NCBI GenBank assembly: GCA_022578965.1
Contig: MU400652.1
Span: forward strand, 1 to 64,000
Length of the DNA: 64,000 nucleotides
Reading direction: 5' to 3'
Origin: Xylaria sp. FL1777
Taxonomy: Eukaryota; Ascomycota; Sordariomycetes; Xylariales; Xylariaceae
Part shown: positions 35,658-47,280 of the stretch, piece after piece
Numbering within the stretch: position 1 is the first letter of the stretch
How the letters are laid out: each line of letters opens with the position of its first letter
Position numbers and translations under genes: made by a program
Notes under the pieces: generated by a model
What the model was told of the DNA's origin: nothing
Databases searched by the model: none
Seen by the model: the letters and a program-made list of their open reading frames with translations, nothing else

Positions 35658-35756
35658 TGGTCAGTATGAGGGTCGAACTCATGGCCTTCGCATTACTTAA
35701 TACAGTAGTATTCTGCTGTATTAGTACGACGCTCTAACCAACTGAGCTAACCAACC
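35658..35756 (-). tRNA. tRNA-Ile (anticodon AAU), with diverged intron
   Basis: This is the third copy, with the same mature sequence as the other two as far as I can read, including acceptor stem, AAT anticodon and T-arm. The 25-nt intron differs at several positions (CAGCAGAATACTACTG against CAGTATAATATTACTG). The intron halves still pair with each other, so the hairpin next to the splice sites is kept. Confidence 0.87.
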
Positions 35757-36066
35757 GGTTGATTGTTAACAGTGTGAGGTTAATTTGCTCGTATGATGCT
35801 TTGCCGTTGCCGAGATCGGCCCTATTGTTTGGATGAGTCAGCAGACCAATCATGGGCATATATGGTCACCAGTCACGCTGTTGGGATGGATGCTCGGAAA
35901 CCGTTTTATTCAGCAAAGTCTGTGTCGGTTTATGCTTGTCATTTCACATTCTTCGAGGTTTTCCTAGTCCCAATGGTAAGATGGATTCGGATGGTTTATC
36001 TTTTGCACATTAAGCCTTTTTTCTGTTGATTGATGATTTTAAAGCAATAAGTTCGTCTGAAAACCA

Positions 36067-36455
36067 TCATGCTAATAAAGACGCGCCACTTGTCCAATAA
36101 AGTCTAGAAAATCTCGAGTTTGAATTCTGCAACAATGTTTGTGGTGCATCAAACTCTATCAAGTGGCCATCTTCGAGTAAAGCGACCTTATCGTAACGGA
36201 TAATATGCGTCAGGCGATGCATCACTGCGATGACAGTGCTGTCTTTAAATTCCGAATCGATGACATCTTGCATGATAGCCTCCGTCTCGGTCTCGACACT
36301 GTTTGGCTTCATGTCAGTAGCTGCGATTAAATGCTTGAAATGATAAACCTTACCTGCTCGTTGCTTCATCAAGCATCAAGATCCTGCTATTCTTTACCAT
36401 CGCTCTCGCAAGACAGAGCAGCTGCAGGCGTGAGCGGCTCTGGGGAGACTTCTTC
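36067..36455 (-). pseudogene. 3'-terminal fragment of an ABCC-type ABC transporter
   Basis: The minus strand encodes the end of a second nucleotide-binding domain: a degenerate signature region leading to RLQLLCLARAMVKNSRILML, the Walker B and D-loop LMLDEATSS, an intron (about 36355-36304) splicing exactly inside the D-loop codons to SVETETEAIMQDVI, the switch His in VIAVMHRLTHI, and a C-terminal tail ending at 36067. The normal LSxGQ is replaced by SPQSRSR and nothing of the transporter lies upstream. About 95% of a normal MRP-type protein is absent, so this is a remnant. The breakpoint is close to 36450, where an unrelated plus-strand open frame begins. Confidence 0.75.
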
Positions 36456-36471
36456 GGCTCAAGATATTGAG

Positions 36472-36951
36472 ATGAACGATTATTGTCCCGCAGTTCGTAC
36501 TAATTATCGTCCTGTAGTTCGCACTCGACCTAAACCTAAGCGTAAACGGCACGCACGCGACATTATTTATCAACGGAAGCAGAAGGCGAGAGATAAGATC
36601 AACACCTCAAGGTCTCCAGCAAAGACGAGTTCGGCTTTGACAACTTTCATCCCGGATCCTCCGAGTGTTGGCCCTACCAATACTAGCCAGCTCATGTTGC
36701 TGGCGAACAGTGCTCAAATGATGGCAATACTGCTGCGACAAGATGAGCAATGGATAGATGTCGGGGAATTCCGGCGTGATGCCATCATTGAAGCTATGGC
36801 ACAGGTTCGACGTAGCAAGCCAGATCGAGAATGGTTTTTGTACAACAAAGATGGTCGTGGCATTGCTTTAGAGGATTGCCCTACCCACGAAGATGACTTT
36901 ATCTATCTGGATACAGATTCAAGCGGCTTCCCAGCAGTGTACATCTTGTAA
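36472..36951 (+). CDS. Hypothetical protein
   Basis: Open frame of 159 codons from the ATG at 36472 (MNDYCPAVRTNYRPVVRTRP). It can be extended upstream in frame to 36331, but that part is antisense to the ABC remnant and unlikely to be coding. The product has a short repeated VRTxYRPVVRT-like start, a basic region (KPKRKRHARDIIYQRKQKAR) and an acidic C-terminal half with YIDLxTD-like FIYLDTDSSGFPAVYIL. I do not recognise it. Its position at the edge of the broken transporter suggests it arrived with a rearrangement, or is itself a gene fragment. Confidence 0.35.
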   Translation: MNDYCPAVRTNYRPVVRTRPKPKRKRHARDIIYQRKQKARDKINTSRSPAKTSSALTTFIPDPPSVGPTNTSQLMLLANSAQMMAILLRQDEQWIDVGEFRRDAIIEAMAQVRRSKPDREWFLYNKDGRGIALEDCPTHEDDFIYLDTDSSGFPAVYIL

Positions 36952-38158
36952 TTATTATATAAGAATTCACCCAGTTTGTTGGCGAGTTAAATTATGGCGC
37001 GGAGACTGAGCTAATGTATTCAACAAAGATTTTTCTGCCAGCATCGATTGTGTGCGCGATATGTGGCTTGTGATGAATGATATATGTGTTTCCTCGATAT
37101 ACCTACCTGATGTAAAAGGCACGAACTCTCTGCCCGGACAGGTCCGATTAATAAAGGAGTATTATATACGCACTTAATGAGGTATGAACTGAGGCCAACC
37201 CTAGGTACATGTAGGTAGACACCGAGAAAGCCGATTCACGGTGATGCGGAGAGAGAAACGGAGGCGAGGCAAGGCGTGTCTACCGTTTTGCGAGGGCCGA
37301 TTGCTGACCGTTCTATTTGCATGCACAAAATCCGGCTGGGGCCTGATAGATTCTAGAACTGAGTTTCCCCTGAGCAAAAATGGCGTTGCGCTAAGGTTTT
37401 GTTTATGGTTGTTTGCAGCAAGGACTTACCGGGGCTTTCTGTTTAATCTCCTCATCTAGCCTAAAGGAGTATCTTGTTCGAATGTGTCCACCTGATTGGC
37501 TAGGCTTTAGCTAGAATAGTTCAGTACATTATGTACTACGTATGCAGATTCAACTTAGCAACCTTATGCTCTTTGAACTATCTACTACTTCTCTAATAAA
37601 TTAGCTCGTTATATACTGCCGTCAATTGTCATCTTATCAAGACCCCTAAGTACTTTTCTCTTCTTGTAGGTAATGCATTGTAGGTATTGCGTCACTACTA
37701 GTGTAGGTAGTACCTGGGCAGGGAAGCATATGTCATGCCCCTCCCTGATACGAAGTATACAGTAGGTAGTTAGCGTATGTAGCCCCACTACCCAGCCGAA
37801 GCTGGTTGGCATGAATCTGACCTCATCATCCCTACACTCATTAACGGAGCCCGGTACTACACCGTTCTGCCCAGTCTACTGCGTAAGTATCTACCTAGGT
37901 ATGTATCTTATGCCTTGGTGAGCTCCGTTTAAAACTCCGAGCCGCAACCACCACTGCCACCATCACCCACCCTCAACTCGGAGCGCACCTCGAGCGCGTC
38001 TCTCTAGTTCTTCCCCTCAAGCTACGAACCCCCATGGCTTTCCGACCACGTTAACAGTATCGCGGCACTTGCTGTGTCTTTCCCCAACACCCACATCTGC
38101 CAATTGCAAGCTATCTCGACTCCTCCCTCGCCCGTCGCAAGCTGCGAAACCGCTCGAC
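36952..38158. other. Intergenic upstream of TAM41
   Basis: No gene is seen. C/T-rich tracts around 37950-38040 precede the TAM41 start and fit a fungal promoter/leader. Short open frames at 37240-37460 and 37610-37810 lack features. Confidence 0.45.
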
Positions 38159-39787
38159 ATGACTCTCAGTCCAATTCCCTCGACTCTGACCGGCATTGGT
38201 ATCGTGACAGGTCGTCGTGCGTCGTCGCATATAACTGCCACCAGCCACATCCGACGTGCGAGGCTATCCTATATCCACTCCCGTCTTCCCCGAACCCACA
38301 CGCCCAGGGGAAACAGGACACGGCCTATTCCTATATCTATAGTCTCAGCTCGAGCATTTGCCTCTGAACCGACCAAGGATGCGTCGAACGACGGGGCTCG
38401 TGCTGCTCACCGGAAGGAGTCCGAGTCCGATTCTGCATCAACTGCTGCCCAATCCCCAGACGAGCCTCAATCGCAAAACCCGAGCCATTCTCCCGGCTTC
38501 TTCTCGTCAGTTACAGATCACTCTCAGTTTGACTGGGAAGAAAAACCAAACTTCGACATTGAGAAGTTCACAGAACTGCCCTACGAAAACTTTGGAGTCA
38601 ACCAGCACATGATTATTGACCGCGAGTTCAAAGAGGCCCTTCGTCAGCTGCTATGGAAATTCCGCGCCCCCATTCGCTACGCCTTCGCATACGGCTCTGG
38701 TGTTTTCCCCCAGTCGACGGGTGAGACGGCTACCGAGGCCGAAATCAAAGCTGTCCATCCCAAAGCACCTCCTGCAGTACAGAAGGCCCAGAATGGTACA
38801 CCAAAGATGATTGACTTCATATTCGGTGTGTCATATACCCAGCACTGGCACTCGCTCAATCTTACACAGCATCGCGATCACTACTCTGCCCTCGGGTCGC
38901 TTGGTTCTGCTGCTGTGTCGCATGTTCAGGATAAATGGGGTGCTGGTGTCTATTTTAACCCTTATGTTACTGTCGAGGGTATCCAAATCAAGTACGGCGT
39001 CGTCAATCTTGACACGTTGTGCAGGGACCTGAGCGAGTGGAATACCTTATATCTTGCTGGCCGCCTCCATAAGCCTGTCAAGATCCTACGGGATGATCCG
39101 CGCGTTCGCCTTTCAAATCAAATCAATCTTCTATCGGCACTGAGGACGGCTCTGCTCTTATTGCCGCCTACTTTCACCGAGCAAGAGTTATACGCCACCA
39201 TCGCCGGTATAAGTTATCTAGGTGATCCCCGTATGGCATTGCCGACAGAAAACCCGAAGAAAGTTTCAAATATTGTGAGCCATAATATGCTGAATTTTCG
39301 TCGGCTTTACGCCCCTCTTGTCGAATCACTGCCGAATGTCACCTTTAATGATCCCTCTTGTAAAGACGTCGACTGGATCGCCAATACAGATGCCGTATTG
39401 AGGCTTGAGCAGGATATGGATCCCGTGAAGCGAGGCAATATGGTCCGGCGGTTGCCCAAAGCATTCCGGTCAAAGCTTTACTTTGAGTACCAGAAGAAAT
39501 TTCAAATCCCGCAACTCGAATTTAACAAGATGATGGATGAAAGCAAAAACGAAGACACAGGGTCTTTCAAACGACAACAGGGTGGCCGCTTTGAGCAACG
39601 CATAGTACAACAGCCGCCTGAAGAACTTCGAGATACTATCCGTGGCGTTATCAAAAAGACCATATCCTGGCCGAGCACCAGTCAGAGCCTGAAAAGCTTT
39701 GTTACAGCGGGGTTTTCCCGTGGCTTCCGATACTTAGGAGAGAAGTTCGATAGGTACCGCCAAGGGAGCAAAGACAGCGAAGCTTAA
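38159..39787 (+). CDS. TAM41: Mitochondrial phosphatidate cytidylyltransferase Tam41
   Basis: Tam41 makes CDP-diacylglycerol from phosphatidic acid on the matrix side of the inner mitochondrial membrane, the first committed step to cardiolipin. The single-exon frame from the ATG at 38159 gives 542 residues. The first 60-80 residues are rich in Arg, Ser and Thr with almost no acids, a typical presequence. The nucleotidyltransferase core follows: FAYGSGVFPQ (GSG loop), the catalytic acidic segment KMIDFIFGVSYTQHWHSLN, and HYSALGSLG, then the substrate-region VYFNPYV and IKYGVVNLDTL. DWIANTDAVLRLEQDMD and LYFEYQKKF complete the C-terminal part. All expected blocks are present and no stop or frameshift is seen. 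Confidence 0.92.
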   Translation: MTLSPIPSTLTGIGIVTGRRASSHITATSHIRRARLSYIHSRLPRTHTPRGNRTRPIPISIVSARAFASEPTKDASNDGARAAHRKESESDSASTAAQSPDEPQSQNPSHSPGFFSSVTDHSQFDWEEKPNFDIEKFTELPYENFGVNQHMIIDREFKEALRQLLWKFRAPIRYAFAYGSGVFPQSTGETATEAEIKAVHPKAPPAVQKAQNGTPKMIDFIFGVSYTQHWHSLNLTQHRDHYSALGSLGSAAVSHVQDKWGAGVYFNPYVTVEGIQIKYGVVNLDTLCRDLSEWNTLYLAGRLHKPVKILRDDPRVRLSNQINLLSALRTALLLLPPTFTEQELYATIAGISYLGDPRMALPTENPKKVSNIVSHNMLNFRRLYAPLVESLPNVTFNDPSCKDVDWIANTDAVLRLEQDMDPVKRGNMVRRLPKAFRSKLYFEYQKKFQIPQLEFNKMMDESKNEDTGSFKRQQGGRFEQRIVQQPPEELRDTIRGVIKKTISWPSTSQSLKSFVTAGFSRGFRYLGEKFDRYRQGSKDSEA

Positions 39788-40588
39788 CCTAAACCTTACC
39801 GCATCTACTTCATTATACCACACACGCCAGGGTACTACTCTACCTTGGATGGTGGTATGATTTGTCTATGAAATATCGACTCAATGTATTACATCCCACT
39901 GATGGCGTTAGCACTGTACTCATATGACACGGCAGTCAGTCCTTGAGAATTTACCGCCAGCCGCAATATTTTCTTCTGTCATCGTCAGCATCGTGTTTAT
40001 GGAAAGGCTTGGTGCATAAACCATAGGTTACATCCATGGGGTTAGGATAGATTTTTATTGTCGCCTTATTTATAGAGGTGGCTGGCGAGCAGCCTGAAGT
40101 ATTTGCATCTCAGACGAGCTGACAGTTCCACGTGGAAGAGTGCCGTCACAAGGCATTTTCGTTCTCCTATAGATAGGAGAGTGACACAGGTCGGCCTATA
40201 ATCTGTAAATACGATACGATTAATGTTAAATAACAATTGTGCATCTTGATGCATCCAATGATCTCGCTTCTTCTGACTACACTTCCTTTGATAATATCAT
40301 CCAAATCGACGGCCGACTGTGAAAGCACATAAGCGCAACAAGGTCTTAGACGGAACCCCTTTTTACAAAGTAGATATTTCACGAAAACCCGCGTTGACTA
40401 ATAGTATGCATCTGGGTAATGAAATACGATGAATGTGAAGCTATCCCGACGACGCTGGTACAGGAGTTATCCCGGAAGCGAGAAACATTAGAAAGATTTT
40501 TCCACGATCACCTAGGATCATACGACAAAGATCAACGGCGCAGCTCAGCACTTCTTGCTTATGCATCCATTCCCACCGAATAAGCTAA
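39788..40588. other. Intergenic between convergent genes
   Basis: 3' flanks of TAM41 and the second P450. No gene or RNA structure is supported. Confidence 0.45.
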
Positions 40589-42780
40589 CTAAGCACTTGC
40601 ATATGGCTGCTCCTCGTACAAAGCAATGGGGACCCCCTGGCTCGGCGTGCCGACGATCTCGGCGCGGTGTTTCTGCGCGTGCCAGTCCCCCCGGTACTCC
40701 AGGCGTTCGTACTTCTGGATGATCCGCACCACTGCGGAAACGGACAATTCGCGTTAGCCAATTACTGATTCATTCACTCACTCACCCACTCGCTTTATTC
40801 TCGAGAGAAGTCCCGGGGGGCGGGGGGGAGTTCGCATTATCTAGGGGTTTCCACTTACGACAATACGCCATCTCGGTCAGCGCGAAGTTCTGCCCGACGC
40901 AGATGCGCGGGCCCCCGTTGAACGGCAGGTACTGCCAGGGCCGCGGCGTCCAGGACTCCCAGCGCTCGGGGGCGAAGACAGCCGGGTCCGGCGAGGCCTC
41001 GGACACCGGCGGGTAGAGGTCCGCGCGCCGCTGCATGGACAGCGCGCTGTAGATGACGGCGTCGCCGGCGACCACGCTGATGGGCGGCTGGCCCGGCTGG
41101 CCCGGCAGCGTGGTGTCGCACAGCGCCGTGCGGATGTTGTACGGCACCGCCGGGTACAGGCGCAGCGTCTCCGACAGCGTGTGGCGCAGGTAGGTCATGG
41201 CTTTCAGGTCGGCGTAGGCGGGGGCCCGGTCGCGGCCCACGGCGCCGAGGATCTCGGCGCGCAGACGCGCGTACCGCGCCGGGGACCGGCTTAGCTCGTA
41301 GAAGGCCCACGACAGCGTCGCTGCCGTCGTGTCGCGGCCCGCCAGCAGCACCGCCACGATCTATTTAGAAGGCTGGAGTCAGTAAATTCCGTGTGTAGTA
41401 AAAAGTCTTTAGAATATTGGGACCTTGCACGAGCAGGATATTCCAGATTAGGACATTTGTGACTCTGAGATGTTCTGTAAGGGGGATTAAAAGGCTCCCG
41501 GCAACTAACCTGGTCCCGCAGCACCTTAGGGTCCCGCGTGTGCTGCGCGATGCTGTGCAGAAACGTGAAGTGCTTGTCTGAGTTCGAGTACTTGTCTAGC
41601 TCCTCCTGCGGAAGCGCCAGCGCTTGCTGGATGTACGGCATCACGAACTCGTCGATCTTGCGGATCCCGCGCTTGTAGCGGTATCGTGGGATGAGTACGT
41701 GGAATGGTCTGAGCAGTCATCAGCAGGTTGCGTGTGTTGTTTGGCTTTTTTTATTCGGGTCGACCAGATGCGCCGTTGCAGCACTTACCCGATGTCCGTC
41801 ATCATAACCTGAAGTCTTTGCACGTCGTCGAAAGCACTGGCGAACTCACTCTGGGGACTGCCCCTTGTCAGCCAACTGTGTTATGATGGAGGTGTTGTCG
41901 CTTACTTGTCCAAGCTGTTCACACTTGCGCCCAGTAAGAAGTCTGTGGTGACATCTAGAGTCATGCGATATAGGAGGTCCATCATGTTGACCGTCTGGCC
42001 AGACGGCGGCATCTTTGTAAGGAGCGAAGAAACCCACTGCGTCATTCTAGATTAGCAGCAATCGATATCTTAAAAGAGATGTACATGTAGGTATTTTGGG
42101 AAAATTTAAAGCTCTTTAAGGTAGGAGTGCACGCCGAACTGGACCTTTCACCCCCTGAGACTACGTTGAGGAAGATGAAAAATACTACGAAAATGACTTA
42201 CTCGCTCGAAGGTCGTGAGATCGCTCACTCTGTCCTTAACGAACATCGGTCGAATGAGGCTGCGGCTATCATGCCAAAGATTCTTATCCGTGGTGAAAAT
42301 ACTATCGCCTAGAAACGGGCGCCACAGGCTATGGAACGAGGGCCCTTTGCCATAGTCATTAAACTGGGTGGCGAGGACAGCCTTGATGTGTTCCGGATCT
42401 CGCGTGATGATGAACCTCTCCCGGGGACTGACTTGGAGCTCAACGCAATTTGGACATTCCGGAGTCGCGTAGTCATAGAGTGAATTATAGTAATCAAGCA
42501 TGTCCATATTCAGCCGGGCTTTAGCTAACCCAGCGATGGACCGGGCCCCTTCGCAAGATGTTTATCAGTCATCATGCTGGTCTAGGAAAGATTTTTTTTT
42601 TTTTTTTGTGCTCTGCTTACCGCTGAAGGGGTTCGTCCCGACACTGGGGGCCCGCACCCCTCCTATTTTGCGAATTCGAAGTTCATGTCTCGTCCGTTGA
42701 ATCGTGTACCAAACCACGATACAGAGTAAAGACGATGCGGCTAATGCATAGAAATTGGTTGGCGTCAAGGCAGATAACAT
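40589..42780 (-). CDS. Cytochrome P450 monooxygenase (CYP52/CYP539-like)
   Basis: This is a second, unrelated P450 with an N-terminal anchor (FYALAASSLLCIVVWYTI) and a Pro-rich start of the fold. About seven exons run from 42780 to the stop at 40589. Recovered blocks: KARLNMDMLDYYNSLYDY, ERFIITRDPEHIKAVLATQF, LWHDSRSLIRPMF (C-helix), MDLLYRMTLDVTTDFLLGAS, the I-helix AGRDTTAATLSW, K-helix SETLRLYP, the meander FAPERW, and the haem loop FNGGPRICVGQNFA. The overall pattern fits the CYP52 clan, which hydroxylates alkanes and fatty acids at the terminal carbon. The first intron has a run of about 17 A on the coding strand. The exon at about 40861-41360 is far richer in G and C than the rest of the gene. 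No key residue is missing. Confidence 0.87.
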
Positions 42781-44103
42781 TGTGGCGTTTTCTTCATTTG
42801 TAAGATGTTCTAGAATCTGGGCTGAGGTTGCACAGCGTTATCTCACAATGAGACGCCCCGTGTACATATATACTCCAATGGTCTTCATATCCCATCTTTC
42901 TGTCCTGGGGTTTCCCCGCGTTCTATCTACACAATGATGTAAGAAGGCAGATCCTACCTAGGTATATATTATCTAGCGCTATATCCTGGTCTTGTGATTC
43001 AAGGTTTCCGGGGAAGTTCCCCGCCCTTCGTTCGTGGTCCTCGGTGTTCTTAGATATATACCTAGCGGACATGAAGTTAGTAAAGGACTGAGCGACAGCT
43101 AAGTCGCTACAAGAGGCTTAGGTCAGCTTCTATCAACATCTCACATCCAAATTCAGCCTGTAAGGGTTTCGAATGGACCACCCATGTGCTTCAATTAAGG
43201 TAGGGCGCTGTCAAAAAACAAGGCCCATGAAGGATCACTTGGTGTCTTGGCAATGGGTTGGGGCACTAAACCCTGCTACAAATAAGTGTATCGGATATGA
43301 GTAAGTGTTGTTGCCGGAAAACCTTATTCTCCAATAAGTGATATTTGTTTATAGCATACAAGTTGCATTCGCTATTTTGAGAAATTAAGGTTGTCACATC
43401 CATGGCAAGTTTGCAGGCTGTCTGGTTCATCCATCAACCGCATCACAGTCATTCCATCTATAACTGTCGCGTAAAACGACGCCGTTGTTGCGGAATTGAC
43501 AACAACGGTATTTATGTCCACCAACCGACAATAACCTTAATCTACCAACTAATACTGCACCATAACTTACGCCGCGCTCAGCTCAAAGAACCCCTTTCTT
43601 AGCGAAACGCATCAATGCGAATAAGTAATAACGTTAACGATATTAATACGCATATTAATTGTAGGCCTTCTATGTTAGGTGGTATCAAAGCTGTAAAGCT
43701 TGACAGGCGAGGAATATCGCGTGATACATGCATTACCAAGATTAAATGAGTACTACCTTTTTATATAAGATTGGTAGTGTATTCGCAGGTACTCTGTATG
43801 TTAAGACCCTGTTATCTATGTTTATTATTCCAAGTTAGGCACTCTCACTAACTTAAGAAATGCACTTTTGCCCCGAGTGGTCTTGGCTCGGTAACCGCCG
43901 AGTAGACAGACACCTTGTTCTGGCTAGCGCTTATTACAGATTCAATAGTCCCCGAGACGATACGGCGTGTTCAACTCGCTGGGCATACTTATAAGAACGA
44001 CTTAGGTCCCACATAGAAAAAGATGTTCTCTGACTAGTGTAGGTAGTGTACGTAGATCACGTTAGGCCGGCCTCATAGGGGCTCGCGAGCCCTACGACTT
44101 TTC
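42781..44103. other. Intergenic, contains a shared hairpin motif
   Basis: No gene is supported. At about 43470-43510 the sequence AAAACGACGCCGTTGTTG is followed by CAACAACGG, forming a 9-bp inverted repeat with a 9-nt loop. A close relative lies at about 4025-4070. An upstream region for the membrane protein starting at 44104 is expected at the right end. Confidence 0.5.
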
Positions 44104-46360
44104 ATGGCTTCAACTCAGCATCTTCCACCGGCCTATACCTCTTCACCAAATAAGTCATCCGGGACTCCTGAGAGGACCTTGCATAAGTATAAATCGACTT
44201 TTGTCCTCGCCTTCTTCTTCCTCATTTTGCTGGTAGTACCATGGGTCTTTTTGAGTGTGCTTAATATTCGACCGATAGGGGGCAAATATCAGGTTGGCTC
44301 CTGGCAGGATGTGAGCGGTAGGATAGGCGACGATGCAGTGCAAACGTCGGAACAGCTGTATCGAGCATTTGGAGTTCTCTCTACCGTAACGGCTGTGTTG
44401 ACGTTCCCCGTGTTATCCTCGTTGCTTAGCCATGCAGCTGTCGTCGTTGTCCAGCGGCGACACCCCGACCAGCACCTGAATGCATACCAGATGCTGTCTC
44501 TAGCCGATGCTCCATGGTCAAGACTACCATCACGCATTACCACCGGTGGACTAGGGAGTAATTATGCTTATGGAGCAATAGCACTGGTAGCCCTAGGCAA
44601 GCAATGAGAGCTCGAACCGCGTCGAGGATTAGTTCACTAACAAAGAGATTTTAGGATTCCTTCAGCTAGTACTCCAATCAGCTCTAGTAACTTCGGAGGA
44701 GATTCGAGTAGCGACATATTATGATGCCCCCTATGGTGACTGGCCCAGTGGACACTCTCATGACCTGCGCTACAGCATCCTCGGATACGATGCTACTCCC
44801 GAACGGATGGCTCAGGTACCGATTGCTCTTGTGACAAAAGAGGTGACCGCGAGAATGTCCACCGACTCAAGCCAAGGTGCTCAACCGCGACGTTGGTACG
44901 ACGGAAAAGCTCCATTCGCCTCAGCGTTCCCCTCTGGCGTCAACACCGGTGTCCTGCGGTATCATGCCATGCGCCTCAATACATCGGTCCAGTGCGAAGC
45001 CGTTTCAAGAGATAAATTTCCGGATACTTGTCCTGGCGCCATGCCGTTCTATGGTAACCTGTCACTACCGAGCACCCAGGACCAAAATAATCCTGCTTTC
45101 GGCACTCCAGACATACTCCTTCGTTGGTGTGTTCCAGGTAATTTCAGTTCCTCTCCCTGGTCAATAAATCGGGATCGCCAGGATATTACCGAAGAAATGT
45201 TTGTCGACTTCTTTCTGCCTGAAGAATCGGTTTCCTGGCAGTCATTCAGCGATTCGTTTACCACGCACTGCTCAGCAAGTACAACTCGTGGGTATTTCGA
45301 ACTCCCGAATTATCAAAATAACTTCACGCATGGCCCCTTGCTCGAGAACTGGACTCCTTCAAAAGGACGGGAAGCAGTTACAGATGATGTGGACACCCCC
45401 TCGTGAGTCTTTCTTTGCCTCTTGAAACCTGTACTTAACTTTGTTCCGGAACGACTAACGTGGCACCCAATTAGGTACTATCCGCAATATTTGTCGTGGG
45501 CCTACTCGAGTAATTATCCATATGAGAACTATCATGAAGTTACACCAGGACCTCTGACGACCGCCATGCTTTCGATGTTTGGGAATGAAAGTTGGATCTT
45601 GCCTTTGCAGAACATCTCTGTAACGACCGATCCATCCACCATGATTGCCATATACAGGGACATGTGTACTGGAGGTATTCCGTTTCTATCGTGGGGGGGA
45701 GAATCTAGCACCTTCAACGAGGGGTTCTCCAGTTACGAGTCTTACTGCACGATTGACCAAAACGTGTTCCATGGGCCGCTTCTGAGCATAAAAGGCGAGG
45801 TTTATGGCTGGTTCAGTTATTTCGGCAAGACTTCAAGTGTCAACCAAACACTTGCATCAGCCGCTTTCCTCGCCAATGAGGCCACGCTTACCAGAGCCGG
45901 CCTCCCTCCCGGCTATGGTACTTCCTTAGACCCTGGTGTGATCTACACCTCTCCAGGAGCGACAGTGCACAAACCGAGCATTTCTCTCCCAGCAGAGATC
46001 GTGATCTCTATCCTAATAGGCGTAGAAGCGCTAGCAATCGTTCTCCTTCTAGTGTATATCTATCGAAAACCGACATTCACCACCCGCCTAGATTCTTTCG
46101 TCGTTGCGACGATCGGGGCGCAGCTCTCCGCTACCGGCGTAGAGCTACCACATCTACACGAAACCGGTGAAAAGCGATACCAACACCTGCAAGAACATGA
46201 TGGCGTCATTGGACTTAGTCACGGTAGCCTGACGGAAGAAGAATCGCATCGTGCTACAGACCAAGCCGAAACCAACCAAAACAATGATATAGAGCTAGCT
46301 GCCATCGACGAACCGCAACCGTCTAAAATACTTATCATTGGGGGAATTGGAACATTATAA
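44104..46360 (+). CDS. Fungal multi-domain membrane protein of unknown function
   Basis: Three exons: 44104-44596, about 44655-45402 and about 45474-46360. The N-terminal segment has a membrane helix FVLAFFFLILLVVPWVFLSV and a second hydrophobic stretch. A large ectodomain-like region follows, with several cysteines and NxS/T sites (for example RLNTSVQ, YGNLSLP, FGNESW). A final helix, IVISILIGVEALAIVLLLVY, leads to a cytosolic tail of about 110 residues. The layout is common in a large family of uncharacterised ascomycete membrane proteins. The first intron (44597-44654) starts with GC rather than GT (GCAAGC...CTAAC...TTTTAG) and is required to join the frames (G split across the junction). 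Otherwise the gene looks intact. Function is unknown; surface or plasma-membrane location is likely. Confidence 0.7.
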
Positions 46361-47280
46361 ACGTTTCAAAACGAGCGCAAGCATTACTGGAGATAAATCC
46401 GACGTAAGGCATTAGAGGGTAATATTATCTCTCGGCATTATTAGAACGATATTAGATATCATATGCTGTAGAGATCTGCTACTGAAGTGATACAGGAAAC
46501 CGAGCTCGATTAATTATAAAGTACTCGAAGGATTATAATACGCTTAAGCTTGTACATCAGTCATCCAACAGGTACATAGTCAGATTACGAATAGAAAACC
46601 ACCTCTACGCTGTGGTTGTGTACTCTTAGAGTTTACCTCTTGAAAAGAAAGATGGAAACCCCTTGCCCCCCCTCCTTCCCCCCTTTTTTGGTGCTTTGTT
46701 GCATTGGGGGCGAGTAGCAGCAGGGAGGCAAGGCATTCTTTTTCTGAAGCTGTTGTAGGATTGGCTTGGCTTCCTTATGCAGTATGAGGTATATCCCCCG
46801 CCCGTGCGTATCTTCTAGTTCCAGCTACTATACGATATATATACCTGTTCGGGGATCTTAAACATTAGCTTAATACTTAGCCTCGTATTCTACTGAATCA
46901 AGGATAAGTTCTCACAAGGGCCCCTGAAACGGCCAATCGAACCACCTTTAAAATCCCATTAGCCTTTTAAGGGCCGCCTACTTTTGCCCTCGTCACACTC
47001 TAGTTATACACTGGTGACAGCTAGTAACAAGCCTAGTCAAATCCATTAAGCTAACGTTCAAAATCCCTGAATAAGTATACTTATTTGCAGGACAGTTACC
47101 TAATGCAGTATGTTACGTGAGGTAGGATACATCATTCCGCTTCCCCTGTTCACAATGAACCTCGGCATAGCTTGCATATGACACCAAGCGCACCCTTTCG
47201 GTCGTTGACTATCTCGAATTGAGCTGCCTCCAAAAGTCTCCGCCTCTTGGCAGCGAACCAATCTTTGCACTTCTTCAAAG
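46361..47280. other. Intergenic
   Basis: C-rich and T-rich homopolymer patches at about 46655-46690. No coding region is supported. Confidence 0.45.

Noticed and set aside
40855..41310. 151-codon minus-strand frame rich in Arg, Ala and Pro
   Set aside because: It is a shifted frame of the GC-rich P450 exon; low-complexity composition.
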